The notes below the pieces were generated by a model. The model made no database searches and was not told where the DNA came from. It saw only the letters and a list, made by a program, of their open reading frames with translations. 64,000 bases of DNA from Lathyrus oleraceus (Eukaryota; Streptophyta; Magnoliopsida; Fabales; Fabaceae), in NCBI RefSeq assembly GCF_024323335.1, contig NC_066585.1, positions 182,794,294 to 182,858,293 of the forward strand, given 5' to 3'. Below, one piece after another: positions 23,781-35,032 of this stretch. The first letter of the stretch is position 1; the number at the start of each line of letters is the position of its first letter. The position numbers and the translations under genes were made by a program.

Positions 23781-24366
23781 GATGGCCGCCACCGTCTTCT
23801 CCGGCCAAGGTTGGCCATGAGATGGAGACGGAAGGTGAAGTTGCAGAGCAACTTGAAGTAGAGAGAGAGAGAGAGCGAAGAGAGAGAGTGGAGTGAGGGA
23901 ATGACTTTTCTTCCTCTATTTTTTTCGTTTTTTATATATTATTATTATTTGTTTGGGGCGCCACATGGCCCCTTCTGGTGGCGCCATTTGGTTGGTCGAC
24001 CAGGGGATCCTGTGAGGATCCCCCCACCACGTAGTGGTGTACCCTTATGCACCTCTCCTTGATCTGTTGACCAAGTCAGAGTAATCTCATCGTGTGGCCC
24101 AGATTTTCCTAGAAAGTCTTTGGTTGACCAAGCCATTTAGGGTTTTTGGCATTTTCGTTTGGGCCAACTCTGGTTGGGCCCAAAGCCCTTTTCCCCATTC
24201 AAACCCCCTATTCTATTTCCATCAGCACCTTGAGTTGGGCTTTTCCCTCACTTGGCCCATCTGCTTTCTTTTTTAATTTATTTCACTTATTTTGTTTTAT
24301 TTTTATACATATAAAAAAATATAATAGACTTTTGTGGCTATTAAATAAAAATAAGACAATGCTTTA
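23781..24366 (+). repeat. Ogre-B 5' LTR, middle segment (between Ogre-A and solo LTR E)
   Basis: This stretch is the left flank of solo LTR E; its last five bases (CTTTA) are repeated at 29641-29645, so it was once continuous with 29646-31847. It holds GCCGCCACCGTC, a GAGAGA run (about 23857-23890) and an AT-rich tail. Solo LTR E shows the same order downstream of its promoter on its own sense strand, which supports plus orientation here. The start of B's 5' LTR must lie left of Ogre-A, outside the window. Confidence 0.65.
24362..24366. repeat. Target site duplication CTTTA, left copy (solo LTR E)
   Basis: CTTTA precedes TGTCGCACC at 24367 and is repeated at 29641-29645 directly after GGGGTATGACA. 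Confidence 0.85.
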
Positions 24367-25103
24367 TGTCGCACCTCGAAAAATGGGGATACGACTTTAA
24401 GCGAAGCGCGATCGCGCGCTCGCAATGATGGACTGAACAGAGTCGCCACCGAACTTTATTTATTCCTAAAAAGGAAAGGGGAAATATCGATAAAACCCAA
24501 GAAAGAACGACAATGATTATGGTCGTCGCAACCAATATCAGGGTTCGGGAGTCGATTACGCAAGGGGAAGGTATTAGCACCCCTCACGTTCGTTGTATTC
24601 AACGGGAACCGTTTAGTTAGTTTCGTTTTGAATGTTAGCTTATGTTAGTCTTCTCAAGTTATAATGAGGGAGAGAAAGAATAGAAGAGGGAAGAAATGTT
24701 TTTGGATTTTTGACGAAGGACTAAACCTAAGTTTTTTATTAGTGGGCCTGACAAGATTTACAAATCCTGCTCCTACGTATCTCAATAGAGAAGTCAAGGC
24801 TTATGTAGTTTTGGGTAGAAAAATGTTTGTTTGTTGGTCGATTTTAGCGAAAGCTATATTGTATTAATCGATGAAAAACATTATTTTACCCAAAACAGAT
24901 GAGTAGTGGACGCATACCACACATTGAATGGATTTATAAATCTACATTCGGAAAAGCGTCACTTATCTCGACTCAACAATCGTGGCCGAAACATTGTTTT
25001 GCATCACCTTAAGACAATATGTCTTTCGTTTATGAAAAAGGTTTTTTTAGTCGCACGGCGGCGAGAAAGAGTTTGATTGGTTGGATTTATTTTGAGTAAT
25101 GGC

Positions 25104-25319
25104 GAGAACTTGGATGAGCGAGATATCCATCTCGAATCCTAGTCTCAGGAGTGCACGGTATACACCATGTTCCATTTCCATCTTTATTGAAAAAAGTGTT
25201 TAATAAAGATTAAGTATTTTTAGGTTTGATTGAAAAAGGGTTTGAAGAAACCGCATTGACAATTTTAGACGATGGCGAGAGCTAAGATAAGCAAGGCATC
25301 CACCTTGAATCTTAATCTC
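25104..25319 (-). repeat. Two related three-tier hairpin repeats in solo LTR E
   Basis: Copy 1 nests GAGA/TCTC (25104-07, 25143-46), GGAT/ATCC (25112-15, 25136-39) and CGAGAT/ATCTCG (25119-24, 25129-34). Copy 2 nests GAGA/TCTC (25277-80, 25316-19), AAGAT/ATCTT (25284-88, 25309-13) and CAAGG/CCTTG (25292-96, 25303-07). Each is followed by CAGGAGTGCACGGTATACAC. Further small hairpins in this LTR are TGGAAT-gctag-ATTCCA (25464-25480) and AGAAT-gctag-ATTCT (25857-25871). Confidence 0.7.
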
Positions 25320-26905
25320 AGGAGTGCACGGTATACACCATGTTCCATTTCCATCTTATTGAAAAAAGTGTTAAAGTAGGAATTAAGTATTATATTGAGT
25401 TTTGAAAACGAATATTTGATGAGAACGAGACATGAGCCTCGGATCAAAAATTCAGGGTTTCACTGGAATGCTAGATTCCAATGGCCCTTTTTTCATTCGA
25501 ATTATTTAAGAAAAATATTTAATGGATAGTGAACGTTTGATGATAATCAATTGTTCAAAGGGTTATGCCAGAATGCTTGATCCCAACGGCCTTTATTTTG
25601 TCCACGTTAATTAAAGTGTTTTAAGAATGAAAGAAAAGAATGAACGGTTAATCCAAAACGCGTGGTTCAGGACTGATTATTCGAGGATTCCCACCGGAAT
25701 GCAAGATTCGAATGGTCTTCTTCTTTCGTGTTTTAAAAAGGAATTTAATCGGGTTGTAAAGATAGTTTAAAAATAAAATTATATTATAGGGATAAAATTA
25801 ATTTTACAATTTTATATGTATATCGAATTAATTTTATATATTATCGAGTTCCCACCAGAATGCTAGATTCTAATGGGAGGAAATGAGATTAAATGTTAAG
25901 ACTATGGAAAGTTAGTGAAATTTAAATCGAAAATTTAGTGAACTTGAATGTGATTATTTACATGTGTAAAAGTATGAACATGGGTACTAATAACCTAACT
26001 AAATTAATTAACACACAAAAATCGACTAATCGAATAAAAAAACAATATCGGAAATTCAACCATTAATTAAATCTAAAAGGTAAACATTTAAAAATACAAA
26101 CAACTAAATAACGATTAAATTAATATAAAAGTAAAATAAATAGTAGAAGTTATAAATTTTTTTACATGAAATAGTAAGCATAAAAAATAAAAATAGGGAG
26201 ATATATGCTACTCCCAAGTATCAAACACACCCCACTAAGGGAAGTGAAACTACTATCTCTCCACTAGGCCACTTATAATTATTTATTACCTTAATGATAA
26301 CTTGAATATATGGACAGGGATAACTGAAGATAGTTTAGAATAAAAATTAATTAAAATGAGATGGATTACTAATTAAAATGATGGAGGAATACAAAACGTA
26401 ACCCTAGCCGCCTGGTTGTTGGGTTTAACCAAGAGATTGATGAATTGGGAACACAAAACAACATTAACAAACACTAATTAATAAAATGTGCAAGGAAAGA
26501 CTAAATATGTTAAGTTTTTAAAGTGGCTTAAATACTTGTTTTTAAAAATAAATAAAAAGAGTACTGGGAACGTGAGAGAAATACATAGTGAAATCCAGAA
26601 ACTCATCCATTTACCTCACGAAGAGCCTCCCGCTCCCTCACTCTCACTCGTCACCTCTCCATCTCTCTCACTCTAAAACTTTCGCACCTCTCTCAATCGC
26701 TCGTGCTTCCCTCTCTCACTCTGAACATGCAAAAATCCATGGCATCAAAAGAGAATCAAGTAAGAAGCTCACCTTCGGCGGTGACGACGGCGACGGCGAG
26801 GCTTGAATCTTCCTTCTTCGCCTCTTCAATCTAGGTTTTTTCGCCGTTTTTCAATTAGGGTTTTTCTTCTGTTTTCGAATTAGGGTTTCGTGGTGGTCGC
26901 CTCCT

Positions 26906-26936
26906 CCTTATAGTACCCGTTTCGCTCCTATTTATC
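26906..26936 (-). promoter_or_regulatory. Candidate promoter of solo LTR E
   Basis: The minus strand carries GATAAATAGG followed by ACTATAAGGAGG. It is then followed by AACCCTAATT repeats and a GCC-rich leader, the arrangement expected around a plant TATA box. Which of the two is used cannot be told. Confidence 0.35.
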
Positions 26937-27234
26937 CCCACAACTTAGGGTTTCAGATTAGTATACGGAGACCAAAAAGGGGTTTCTGTGAAATCCCTTT
27001 AGGGTTGTCAGATTTTGGTATTTGATGCTTGGATTCGGAGAAGGTAACATAAAACTAACTTTCTTCTTTGAATTTTGTCTCAACTATCTTTTGGGATATT
27101 TTTTGAAATCTTACCGCTGCCAATTACTTTGTTTACTGCAGTGAAAACTTAGTGAAAGCATGAGTAACTTCGGTTTGTACACGGCCTTGGTAGAATTGGT
27201 ATTTTCTAGCCTATTAGTTTTGTTGCAACATGTG

Positions 27235-28537
27235 TGTAGCGGGGTATTCGTTACCATTAGAGATATTGACTAAATCCAAGGTAAATCATACAAGTCGAGT
27301 CGCCACCGCACTTCTATTTATCCAAAGGAATGGTTAGAAAGCGAACAAAAACCTAATAATTTTAACAAAAACTAATAAAAGAAACAGAGATCTGGGTAAG
27401 GGGGTTGGTTATGCAATGGGAAGGTGTTAGGCACCCAAAACATCCTAGGTACTCCTAGGGAGCCCTTTTCATACTTGTTGCAAAGGTTGTTGTTTTGTGA
27501 AAATTTGTTTGTGCAAACATGATTGATGAGATGAGAGGAGAATATACAAGTTTATTTACATTTCTGTGTTTGGATGGATAAACCTATTGCCTACGTACCA
27601 TCTTAAAAAAGATTAGGATCAAAACCTCGTAGTTCGGGGTAAAAATCTCAAAACAAGTTGGTGAATTGATTGGTCCAAAAGCCTTAAGGTCTTTTGTTAT
27701 CAAAGGGAGAAAACTCAACCAAACCACAAATCCACCATGTGAGGATAGCTTCAACATGCTAGTGAGGGGTTAACCCTATAATAAGCATGGGACTCATTGT
27801 CTATCACTAAGGATATAGGTGAGTATTACATCTACCACAAAGATAACTCAAACCTAATAGCTAAAGGTTATGGAAAATTTGATTAAGAGGGTGGCCATTG
27901 GAACCACAAAAAGACATTTAGATGGGTTATATTTACCAATTAAAAGTATGTACAAAAATGGTCAAAGTTGACTTAAAGACTCAATTCAAAATGAGTATTG
28001 TGAAAAGAAAGTTTGAAAATCAAAAGCATAAGGCTTAGGTTTCTAATGTTTGAAAGCAATAGTTAAATGTTTGTGCAAAAGGTTTTGGCTTGGGTTAGAA
28101 TGGAGAGAGGAAGAAGAAGGGCTAAATCCTAAGTAAAACAAAAAGAGAAGGGATAAAGAATCAAAACCACAATGGAGTCCCTCTCTTGAGATCATATTGA
28201 TGATCCAAGTAGCTCCCATCCTTTGGAATAAGCAACCATAAAGCATAAGCAATCAAACAAGTCTCTTAAAAGATCCTCAATGTATCTTGTATCCTCCACT
28301 TGGATGAACATGGCAATGGTCCTCCAATTAAGCTCAAATGGAAACTCCTAACACAAAAGCACACACATCAAAAGTTCTATGAAATAAAACAAGAATGGAC
28401 AAGAGAGAGTTTAGAGATTTAGTCCTTCTAATCCACCTTCATCATTAAGGTCCATTTACTCCAATTTTTGCATAAGGAAGGTCCTAGAATCTAAGTCCAA
28501 TTCTCCATTTCTTTGCATTGGGAAAGTCCTAGAAACT
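27235..28537 (-). mobile_element. LTR fragment F (Ogre-C family) nested in solo LTR E
   Basis: It starts TGTAGCGGGGTATTCG at 27235, as does the Ogre-C LTR at 53328, and follows that LTR for about 1.3 kb in the same order (to about 54680 there). It then stops abruptly near 28537. It is therefore the terminal part of a minus-strand LTR, cut at its right side. The break is next to a 13-bp direct repeat with a 75-bp filler. No target duplication can be assigned. Confidence 0.75.
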
Positions 28538-28638
28538 AAGTTAACATGTCCTTTGATGATTATTGCGCTGCTGAAGACGCAATGGCAAATGGCAAGGCCG
28601 GTGGAGGTACTTCTGCAGAGTGCCCAAGTTAACATGTC
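28538..28638. other. 75-bp filler between 13-bp direct repeats at the broken end of fragment F
   Basis: AAGTTAACATGTC occurs at 28538-28550 and 28626-28638. The 75 bases between (28551-28625) are GC-richer than their surroundings. In the plus frame from 28543 they read MSFDDYCAAEDAMANGKAGG and a few more residues before a stop. This resembles the tail of an RNA-recognition motif, but is too short to assign. It could be a captured exon piece or a patch inserted during break repair. Confidence 0.5.
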
Positions 28639-29640
28639 TAGTTTTATATCTTTTCATTGTAGTTTTAGCTTGGAGGATATGTATACTCCACGTTGCATCC
28701 TTGTACTCGTTTCCTCTAATAGATTTTCCTCTCATTAGTTTTGAATTTTATTGCAAGTTTGGTTTGTAGTTTTGTAACTTTGGAATTGGAAATTGTATAT
28801 TGGTTTATGGTTAAATTTGTAACTTTGAATGAAGATGTATGTATTTGTATGGTTTATATATGAAACAGAAGGTTTGGAAATTGGTTCAAACAATGGTTTC
28901 TCGGTTCAATTTTATGTTGTGGATTGGAAGGCTTGGAATGCAATCTTGTAACTTAAGATATTTTTGTAATGTTTATGTTGACACATATGTGGTTGTGGTT
29001 TATAATTGGATGTAATTAGAATAGAAATGGGAGTGTATTATGGTTTATGGAATTGAAATGCTCACAATTATGCTCATAATTGTTGGATATATTTGTTTAT
29101 GAAATTGAAAATGAATGTATGTATGGTTTAATTGGAAATTTGATGGTCATGGTTGTTAAAAGGGTTAATAGATAAATGGATATTTGATTATAAAAATGGA
29201 TATGGATTTTAGAAATAATCCAAGACTAATCTAAATGTCAAATTAAAATCAAAAACCAATTAAAATCAAATTAATCTACAATTTGTTAAAATTAATTTGA
29301 TATCAATTCTAATATTTATTTGAAAATTAAAATCAATTAGAGTTTGAATCATTAGTAAAAACAATTAAGATTAAATTGAAATTTGGACTTAATTTGAAAT
29401 TCAAATCAAACTAAAAATTAAAAAGTCAAATAACTTAAATTAGAATTCATTTTGTAATTAAAAGCACCATGATCGAAAAAAAGCCTAGATAATGACCAAT
29501 GTTTATCAAAATTAAGACAATATGGATTTGGGAATGGACGGTTGACTTTGGTCATGAATGTATGCAAATGAACTTTAGGCCAAGTGCCAAATGAAAAATG
29601 AAAAATGAAAAAAATTCAGGACCAAAATCGGGGTATGACA

Positions 29641-29645
29641 CTTTA
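29641..29645. repeat. Target site duplication CTTTA, right copy (solo LTR E)
   Basis: Matches 24362-24366 exactly. Confidence 0.85.
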
Positions 29646-29675
29646 GTTTACTTACTTTATTTCAAAAGTATAATT

Positions 29676-29676
<1 letters not shown>

Positions 29677-29759
<83 letters not shown>
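29677..29759. repeat. (ATT)n microsatellite
   Basis: About 27 uninterrupted trinucleotide units, followed by shorter ATT runs to about 29870. A 114-residue poly-Leu frame across it is an artefact of the repeat. Confidence 0.9.
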
Positions 29760-29761
<2 letters not shown>

Positions 29762-30419
29762 TTTTAATAGTAAATGTGTAATTATATTATTATTATTATT
29801 ATTCTTATTATTAATAATAATTTTTAATAGTAAATATGCAATTATATTGTTATTATTATTAATAATATTTAATAAATATGCAATTATTTGGTTATATTCA
29901 TTTTTTTTAATTACTTATTATTTAATTAAAATAATCTATTAAATATTTAATTAACTAATTATATTATTACTAATGTCATTTATAATTTAGATAATTGTTT
30001 ATTTTGTGGAGTGTATGTGCATGATTGTTATTTATTTATTTATTTATACCGAACCATGGCTGCATATAAAATAACATGTTATAATTGTGACAAAATTATG
30101 TCGCTTTCACCGATTTAAAACTATTCAAGCCAATTTCAAAAATGAATCACATACTTCTCCATTCAAAGTCGAGCCCAGTTTCAAAACACCTTCGTAAGCC
30201 GATTACTTGTAAAAGTATCGCCATTAACCTCACATGGCTTACTCTTGGGCTTCCTTACAATGAGACCTATTCGGTTTTAATTAATCGATTAGATGAACTA
30301 TTCACTAAATAAGTTCAATCCATTCACAAAATACAAATTTAAAACATTAATCCAACATCGAGTATTCTTTATTAAGAATTAAAATACCTGGTCACAATTA
30401 ATGTTATTTCACTTAGCAA

Positions 30420-31230
30420 TAAAAGAGGAAATGGTTTTGAGTTTTCAACTCCTCTCCTCGATTATTTAAACATGAACTCCTGCACTCGATTAATCAAACA
30501 ATCGTCATTTCTAATCCACCTAAGCACAAATAAATCAAATTCTTTTACAATAAGAAATAAAAAGGGAGATGACTTTGAGCCTTCAACTTCTCTCCTCAGT
30601 TGTTCGAATACGAGTTCTCTTACTCGGTTAGTCGAACAACTATCATTTTTCCACAAACATATAACTTAATCAAAATATTTTCACAGTACACTAAATGAAA
30701 AGGGAGTTGACTTTGAGTTTTCAACTTCACTCCTCAATTGTTTGAATACGAGTTCTCTTACTCGGTCAGTCGAACAATTGTCATTTTTCCGCAAACAGAC
30801 AACTTAATCAAATCATTTTCTTAACAAACTATACGAAAAGGGAGATGATTTTGAGATTTCAATTCCTCTTCTCAATTGCTTGGATATGAGTTGTCTTACT
30901 CAGCCATTCAAGTACTTGTCGTTCATTCTAAAATACGTCAACCATATACAACCTTATTTTCATAAATATTCAGATGAAACAGAAAGCGGTCTAGAGTCTT
31001 TTATTCCTTGTCCCGATTATTAGGATACAAGTTGTATAACTCGATTATCCGAGTATTCGTCATCCGTTCATAATACCTTAACTATTATCAAATCCTTTCT
31101 ATAATTAAGGATGAAAAAGAAAGTGGTCTAGAGTCTTCTACTCCCTTTCCCAACTGTTAGGATACGAGTTGTCTTACTCGACTATCTGAGTGATCGTCAT
31201 CTAACCAAAAAACATCTCAACCAATCATCC
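30420..31230 (+). repeat. Six tandem repeats of about 138 bp, each forming a two-tier hairpin, in Ogre-B 5' LTR
   Basis: Units start near 30420, 30559, 30698, 30836, 30977 and 31113. Unit 2 has the perfect outer stem AGTTGTTCGA/TCGAACAACT (30598-30607, 30632-30641) around CGAGT-tctctt-ACTCG (30611-30626). Unit 3 has CAATTGTTTGA/TCGAACAATTG (30735-30745, 30770-30780, one T:G pair) around the same inner hairpin. Unit 4 changes the inner stem to TGAGT/ACTCA (30887-30902). Units 1, 5 and 6 are more decayed. Confidence 0.85.
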
Positions 31231-31849
31231 AACATATTAATCCAACTTGTCACCTCCGTGTGACCTAAACTCTTTTCAAAAAGAAAACTATTTAATCCTT
31301 TCTAATGCGCATAACAAACCAATGCTTAAGCCTCCGCCGAGAGTAGACAAGTCAACGTTTAGCCTTTAGAACACGATCTAAACAGTTGTTCACTAAAAGA
31401 CATCAACCAACTGTAGTTCCCCGAACTAAGAATGCTCTGATTTCCTTATGATACCGTGAGGATACGTAGGCAGTAGATTGATGTATCTTCGCGAGCACAC
31501 TAATAAAAGACCTTCCCTTTCTCTTTTCCGAGGTTCCCACCTATTTCTATTTTTAATGTATTTATAACCCAAAGATAACAAACAATATAAATTAACACTC
31601 GAAACACACATTAGAACTAAAAGGTTCCTGTTGAGTACAACGGACGTAAGGGGTGCTAATACCTTCCCCTTACGTAATCCACTCCCGAACCCAAATATGG
31701 TTGCGACGACCATTATTCCATTTCCAAAAGGTTTTATCGATATTTTCCTATTCCTTCATTGGGATAAATAAAGTTCGGTGGCGACTCTGTTCGGATATAA
31801 TATTTTCCGCGACCATCGCGAGGAATCGTATTTTTTGAGATACGACAGA

Positions 31850-31867
31850 TGGCGACTCTGCTGGGGA
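31850..31867 (+). promoter_or_regulatory. Ogre-B primer binding site (tRNA-Arg type)
   Basis: TGGCGACTCTGCTGGGGA, two bases after the LTR end. It is identical to the Ogre-A site. Confidence 0.9.
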
Positions 31868-32716
31868 CTAGCTCCAAGCAAAAGAGAGTGAAGCCTAATT
31901 TAGTTCAGTTTCTGTATTGTGTGTTAATCTTGTTTGTTTATCTGTTATTTTTTATTCTGCTATTATTATTCTGTCAGAATTATTATATTGTGATTTATTA
32001 ACATTGTCGTATTTGGGGTTCTTTGGTTGGTGATACTTTGTGAGATATGCTCTCCACCCGAGTCTGAGAAAAACGATAAGATTAAGTTGGTGGTTGCATA
32101 GTGGGCGCCCACAAGGAGTCTTCCTTGTTGGGAAGAAACGAAGACCCCGCCTAGAGGAGATTCTTTTGAGATATTATTGCCCGACGAGTTTTCGTCACGA
32201 CGATAGTATTCTCAAGTTGGATCAATGACTCTAGGGACCTTTTAACCCATTATACCCGGTGGTTATGTAGTATTTACCTGAAAAGTCCCAGACTTATTGG
32301 GTTAATACGAAAGCCCCAATCAGATGAGATCCCTTGGGCGTATTACTACCTTACAGTAGTACTCCCAACCTCGATCTATGACTCTGAGAACCTTACTAGA
32401 ACCTTGGACTCGAGAGTTGTGTAGTATGGGCCCACTAGGACTTTTCCTATTTGGGACCATACGAAGGCCTCGCCCAAACGAGACTCTGTTTGGGGATGTT
32501 ATTTGCAGGTGAGTTTTCATCATGACAATAACTTTCCTAAAATAATTGATTAATGACTTTGGGAACCTTTTAAATTTAGCATCCTCCCAAAAGGGTTTTG
32601 TTTAGTAACTAAGAATACCCGCTCTCACGACCTGTATATTAACCTACATGTGGTACGCATAACATAATTCATAGCATAACATTCATATTATTTTATTTCC
32701 AAGGAATCTGAGTATC
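31868..32716 (+). promoter_or_regulatory. Ogre-B 5' leader with repeated nested hairpins
   Basis: The non-coding leader has about three diverged copies of a 150-190 bp module (near 32090, 32241 and 32391), each with an ACTCTRGGGACC-like start. Copy 2 nests GTATT/AATAC (32270-74, 32304-08) around AAGT/ACTT (32283-86, 32292-95). Copy 3 nests GTATGG/CCATAC (32424-29, 32457-62), CCCA/TGGG (32431-34, 32452-55) and TAGGA/TCCTA (32436-40, 32445-49). Copy 1 has ACAAGGA/TCCTTGT (32111-17, 32122-28). Confidence 0.65.
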
Positions 32717-34716
32717 ATGAGTTGCAGGAATTCAAGAAACATGGAATCAAGCAAAAGAAACATTTACTCTTTCAAGTTCAAGGATCCCGATCTAAAGAGC
32801 TTACGTGACTTGGTTTCTCAGATGCACCAGGTATACAGAATCAACTTTGGGAAGAATTATGGCAATCTGCTTAACATCCTCAATCAACGAGTAGACTATA
32901 CAACTTTAATCACTTTGGCCCAATTTTATGTCCTACCTTTAAGATGCTTCACATTCCAAGACTTCCAGCTAGCACCAACGTTGGAAGAATTCGAGCGTCT
33001 TGTTAGGATTCCTATGAAGAACAAGCCACTATTTGAAGGGATAGATGACTCTTTTCCCCTTGAGGTCATTGCTAGTGCGCTTCACATGGGTGAAAAGGAA
33101 GCAGAAGCTAACCTAAAGACCAAAGGGAATACCAAAGGATTTCCACTAAGTTTTCTCTCGGAAAGAGCTCATACCCTATGGAAAGTAGAAAGTTGGGATG
33201 CTTTTTACTCTGCTATTGCATTGGCCATCTATGGCGTCGTCCTATTCCCAAATATGGATGGTTTCGTAGACATGGCTACCATTTGTGTTTTCCTTACTAG
33301 AAATCCAATACCTACTTTGTTAGCCGATGTCTACTATTACATAAGTCATAGGTATACTAAGAAGAAGAGATTGATTGCTTGTTGTGCTCCTTTATTGTAT
33401 CAGTGGTTTCTAGAACATCTTCCGAAGACAGGTGCTTGGTTTGAACAGACAAATATTAGTTGGCCTCAGAGATTGGGATCAATCCGATCTGAAGATATCT
33501 CTTGGTACTCCAAAGAATACATCAACATGGATATCATATTCAGTTGTGGAGATTTCCCAAATCTACCGCTTATTGGAACTCAAGGAGGTGTGAATGCTAA
33601 TCTAGTTCTATCACTCAGACAACTTGGTTACCCAATGGAAGGCCCTCCAGTGGCAAATTCTTTGGAAGCTTTCTTACTACTTGACTTTAGGGTTGAGAAT
33701 CCTAGCTTATTCCAACGAATCAAAGAAGCTTAGAAGAATGTCAATCGTAAAGGGAAAGTTGATTTAGGGAGAGCAAATGGGATTACAAAAGAACCATATT
33801 TTCAGTGGGTAAAGGAAAGGGTGTAGATGATTAAAATGCCATTTGTCATTCGGACACCTATACCTCTTCCTGAACCTAAGCTCACCCATGTCCATATTGA
33901 AGAAATGGAGGAACTCAAGACCACCATGGCAAAGCTAGAAAAAGAGAATAAAGAGATGCAGATAAAACTCCAACAAACCATCAATGAGAAAACAATATGA
34001 AGTGGGAGCTCGAGAGAAAAGAGGCACAACTTCAAGCCCATGTGGAAAAGTTCAACAAGGAGGAGCATAAGAGAAAAAAGATCAAGGTGGGATTAGAACA
34101 AGCTGATCATTGTTTGGATACTCTTAAGGGTCAACTACGACAAGCTCAGAAAGAATGTCAAGACAATGAGCGTTGGTGGCATCTAGCCACGAAGGAAAAC
34201 AAGACGATAAAGGATACACTTGGGGCTCAGATAAAAGAGCTCACTAATTTTGTTCGTCATGCAAAGGCTGAAGTAGATCAGAAGCGCTGACTCAAGAACA
34301 TAGACACTGAAGCTTCTACGGTGTCACCCATGATATGGAAGGAGAAGTGTCGAGAAGTAAGAGATGCAAGGGAGTCTGTCAGCTATTGGAAGAACCGGCT
34401 AGAGTCATTACGCCAAGACAGCTCCATATGGTTGAAAGAGCGAGACTATGTGATTGAAGATTATGAATCCTTTAAGAAGACCATATACTTCTTACAAGGA
34501 GATAGGGATAAGTTTCGTGCGAAACTCGATGGGCTAGTAGGATTCTGTAATTGGGCGGCTAAAGAATTGCCATGGAAGTTGAGAGACGCAGTCGAAGAGT
34601 TGAAAGAAGATAACACTCCTCCAACCATAATCAGTTTCATTCTGCTCTATAAAGGGTTGCTGAAGAGATTCAATGAGGAACTAGAAGAGCTTCAGGCCAG
34701 AAAGCCAGCTGTTTAA
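32717..34716 (+). pseudogene. Ogre-B ORF1, broken
   Basis: The frame opens at 32717; the better start by homology with Ogre-A ORF1 is MESSKRNIYSF at 32741. The domain (LAQFYVLPLRCFTFQDFQL, PTLEEF, GVVLFPNMDGFVDM, ISWYS, NLPLIGTQGG) matches A ORF1 motif by motif. A stop at 33731-33733, another near 33826 and a frameshift near 33996 break it. Two further pieces (33997-34290, 34321-34716) give long charged coiled coils. If whole, the protein would be about 650 residues, longer than the 482 of A, mainly through the extra coiled coil. Confidence 0.8.
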
Positions 34717-35032
34717 TTTGCTTATGTCTTGTATTTTGTTCCGTTAACAAATGTACTTTTGAACTATGACCTTCTTTGGGCCCCTATGTTATGAACTTGA
34801 ATGAATGATGTTTATTACTCCATTATTGCTATTCCAAGTATTTCTTGTTTCTTCGAATTACTAACAACTAATGAAACTCGAATGATTCCCTGAAAATAAA
34901 ATATGCATAACATTTGCATCTTCATTATGCATCACGCTTCATAAAAATTCAAAAAACTTACCCAACCTTTTTACCCTTTATCCAGCCACACTGACTAATC
35001 AACACCGATACGAGACACGGAGCAAATATAAG
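34717..35032 (+). other. Spacer between ORF1 and gag in Ogre-B
   Basis: AT-rich, with no conserved frame. It corresponds to the shorter 15672-15901 spacer of Ogre-A. Confidence 0.5.

Larger units (their letters stand above)
24367..29640 (-). mobile_element. Solo LTR E of an Ogre-type element
   Basis: The ends are TG..CA type: minus strand TGTCATACCCCGATTTTGG at 29640 and CGAGGTGCGACA at 24367, with a perfect 5-bp CTTTA duplication. No internal region is present, so this is the product of LTR-LTR recombination. Its end region (24367-24600) is homologous, inverted, to the end of Ogre-B's 5' LTR (31621-31847), so E and B are related families. Without the nested fragment F it is about 4 kb. Its sense strand carries a promoter-like block near 26906-26936 and then several AAACCCTA leaders and GCCGTCGCCG runs. 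Three-tier hairpins lie at 25104-25319. Confidence 0.87.
29646..31847 (+). repeat. Ogre-B 5' LTR, terminal segment
   Basis: This continues the segment 23781-24366 and ends TTTTGAGATACGACA at 31847, two bases before the PBS. The last 230 bp match solo LTR E in reverse. It includes an ATT microsatellite, a six-unit tandem repeat of about 138 bp, and an internal partial PBS copy TGGCGACTCTG at 31779-31789. Confidence 0.82.

Noticed and set aside
26588..27060. GC-richer stretch with AAACCCTA and GCC runs that looks like a host gene promoter and first exon
   Set aside because: It lies inside solo LTR E and fits that LTR's own promoter and leader on the minus strand; no conserved protein frame.
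29598..29942. 114-codon Leu-rich open frame
   Set aside because: It is a translation of the ATT microsatellite and its flanks; no protein signal.
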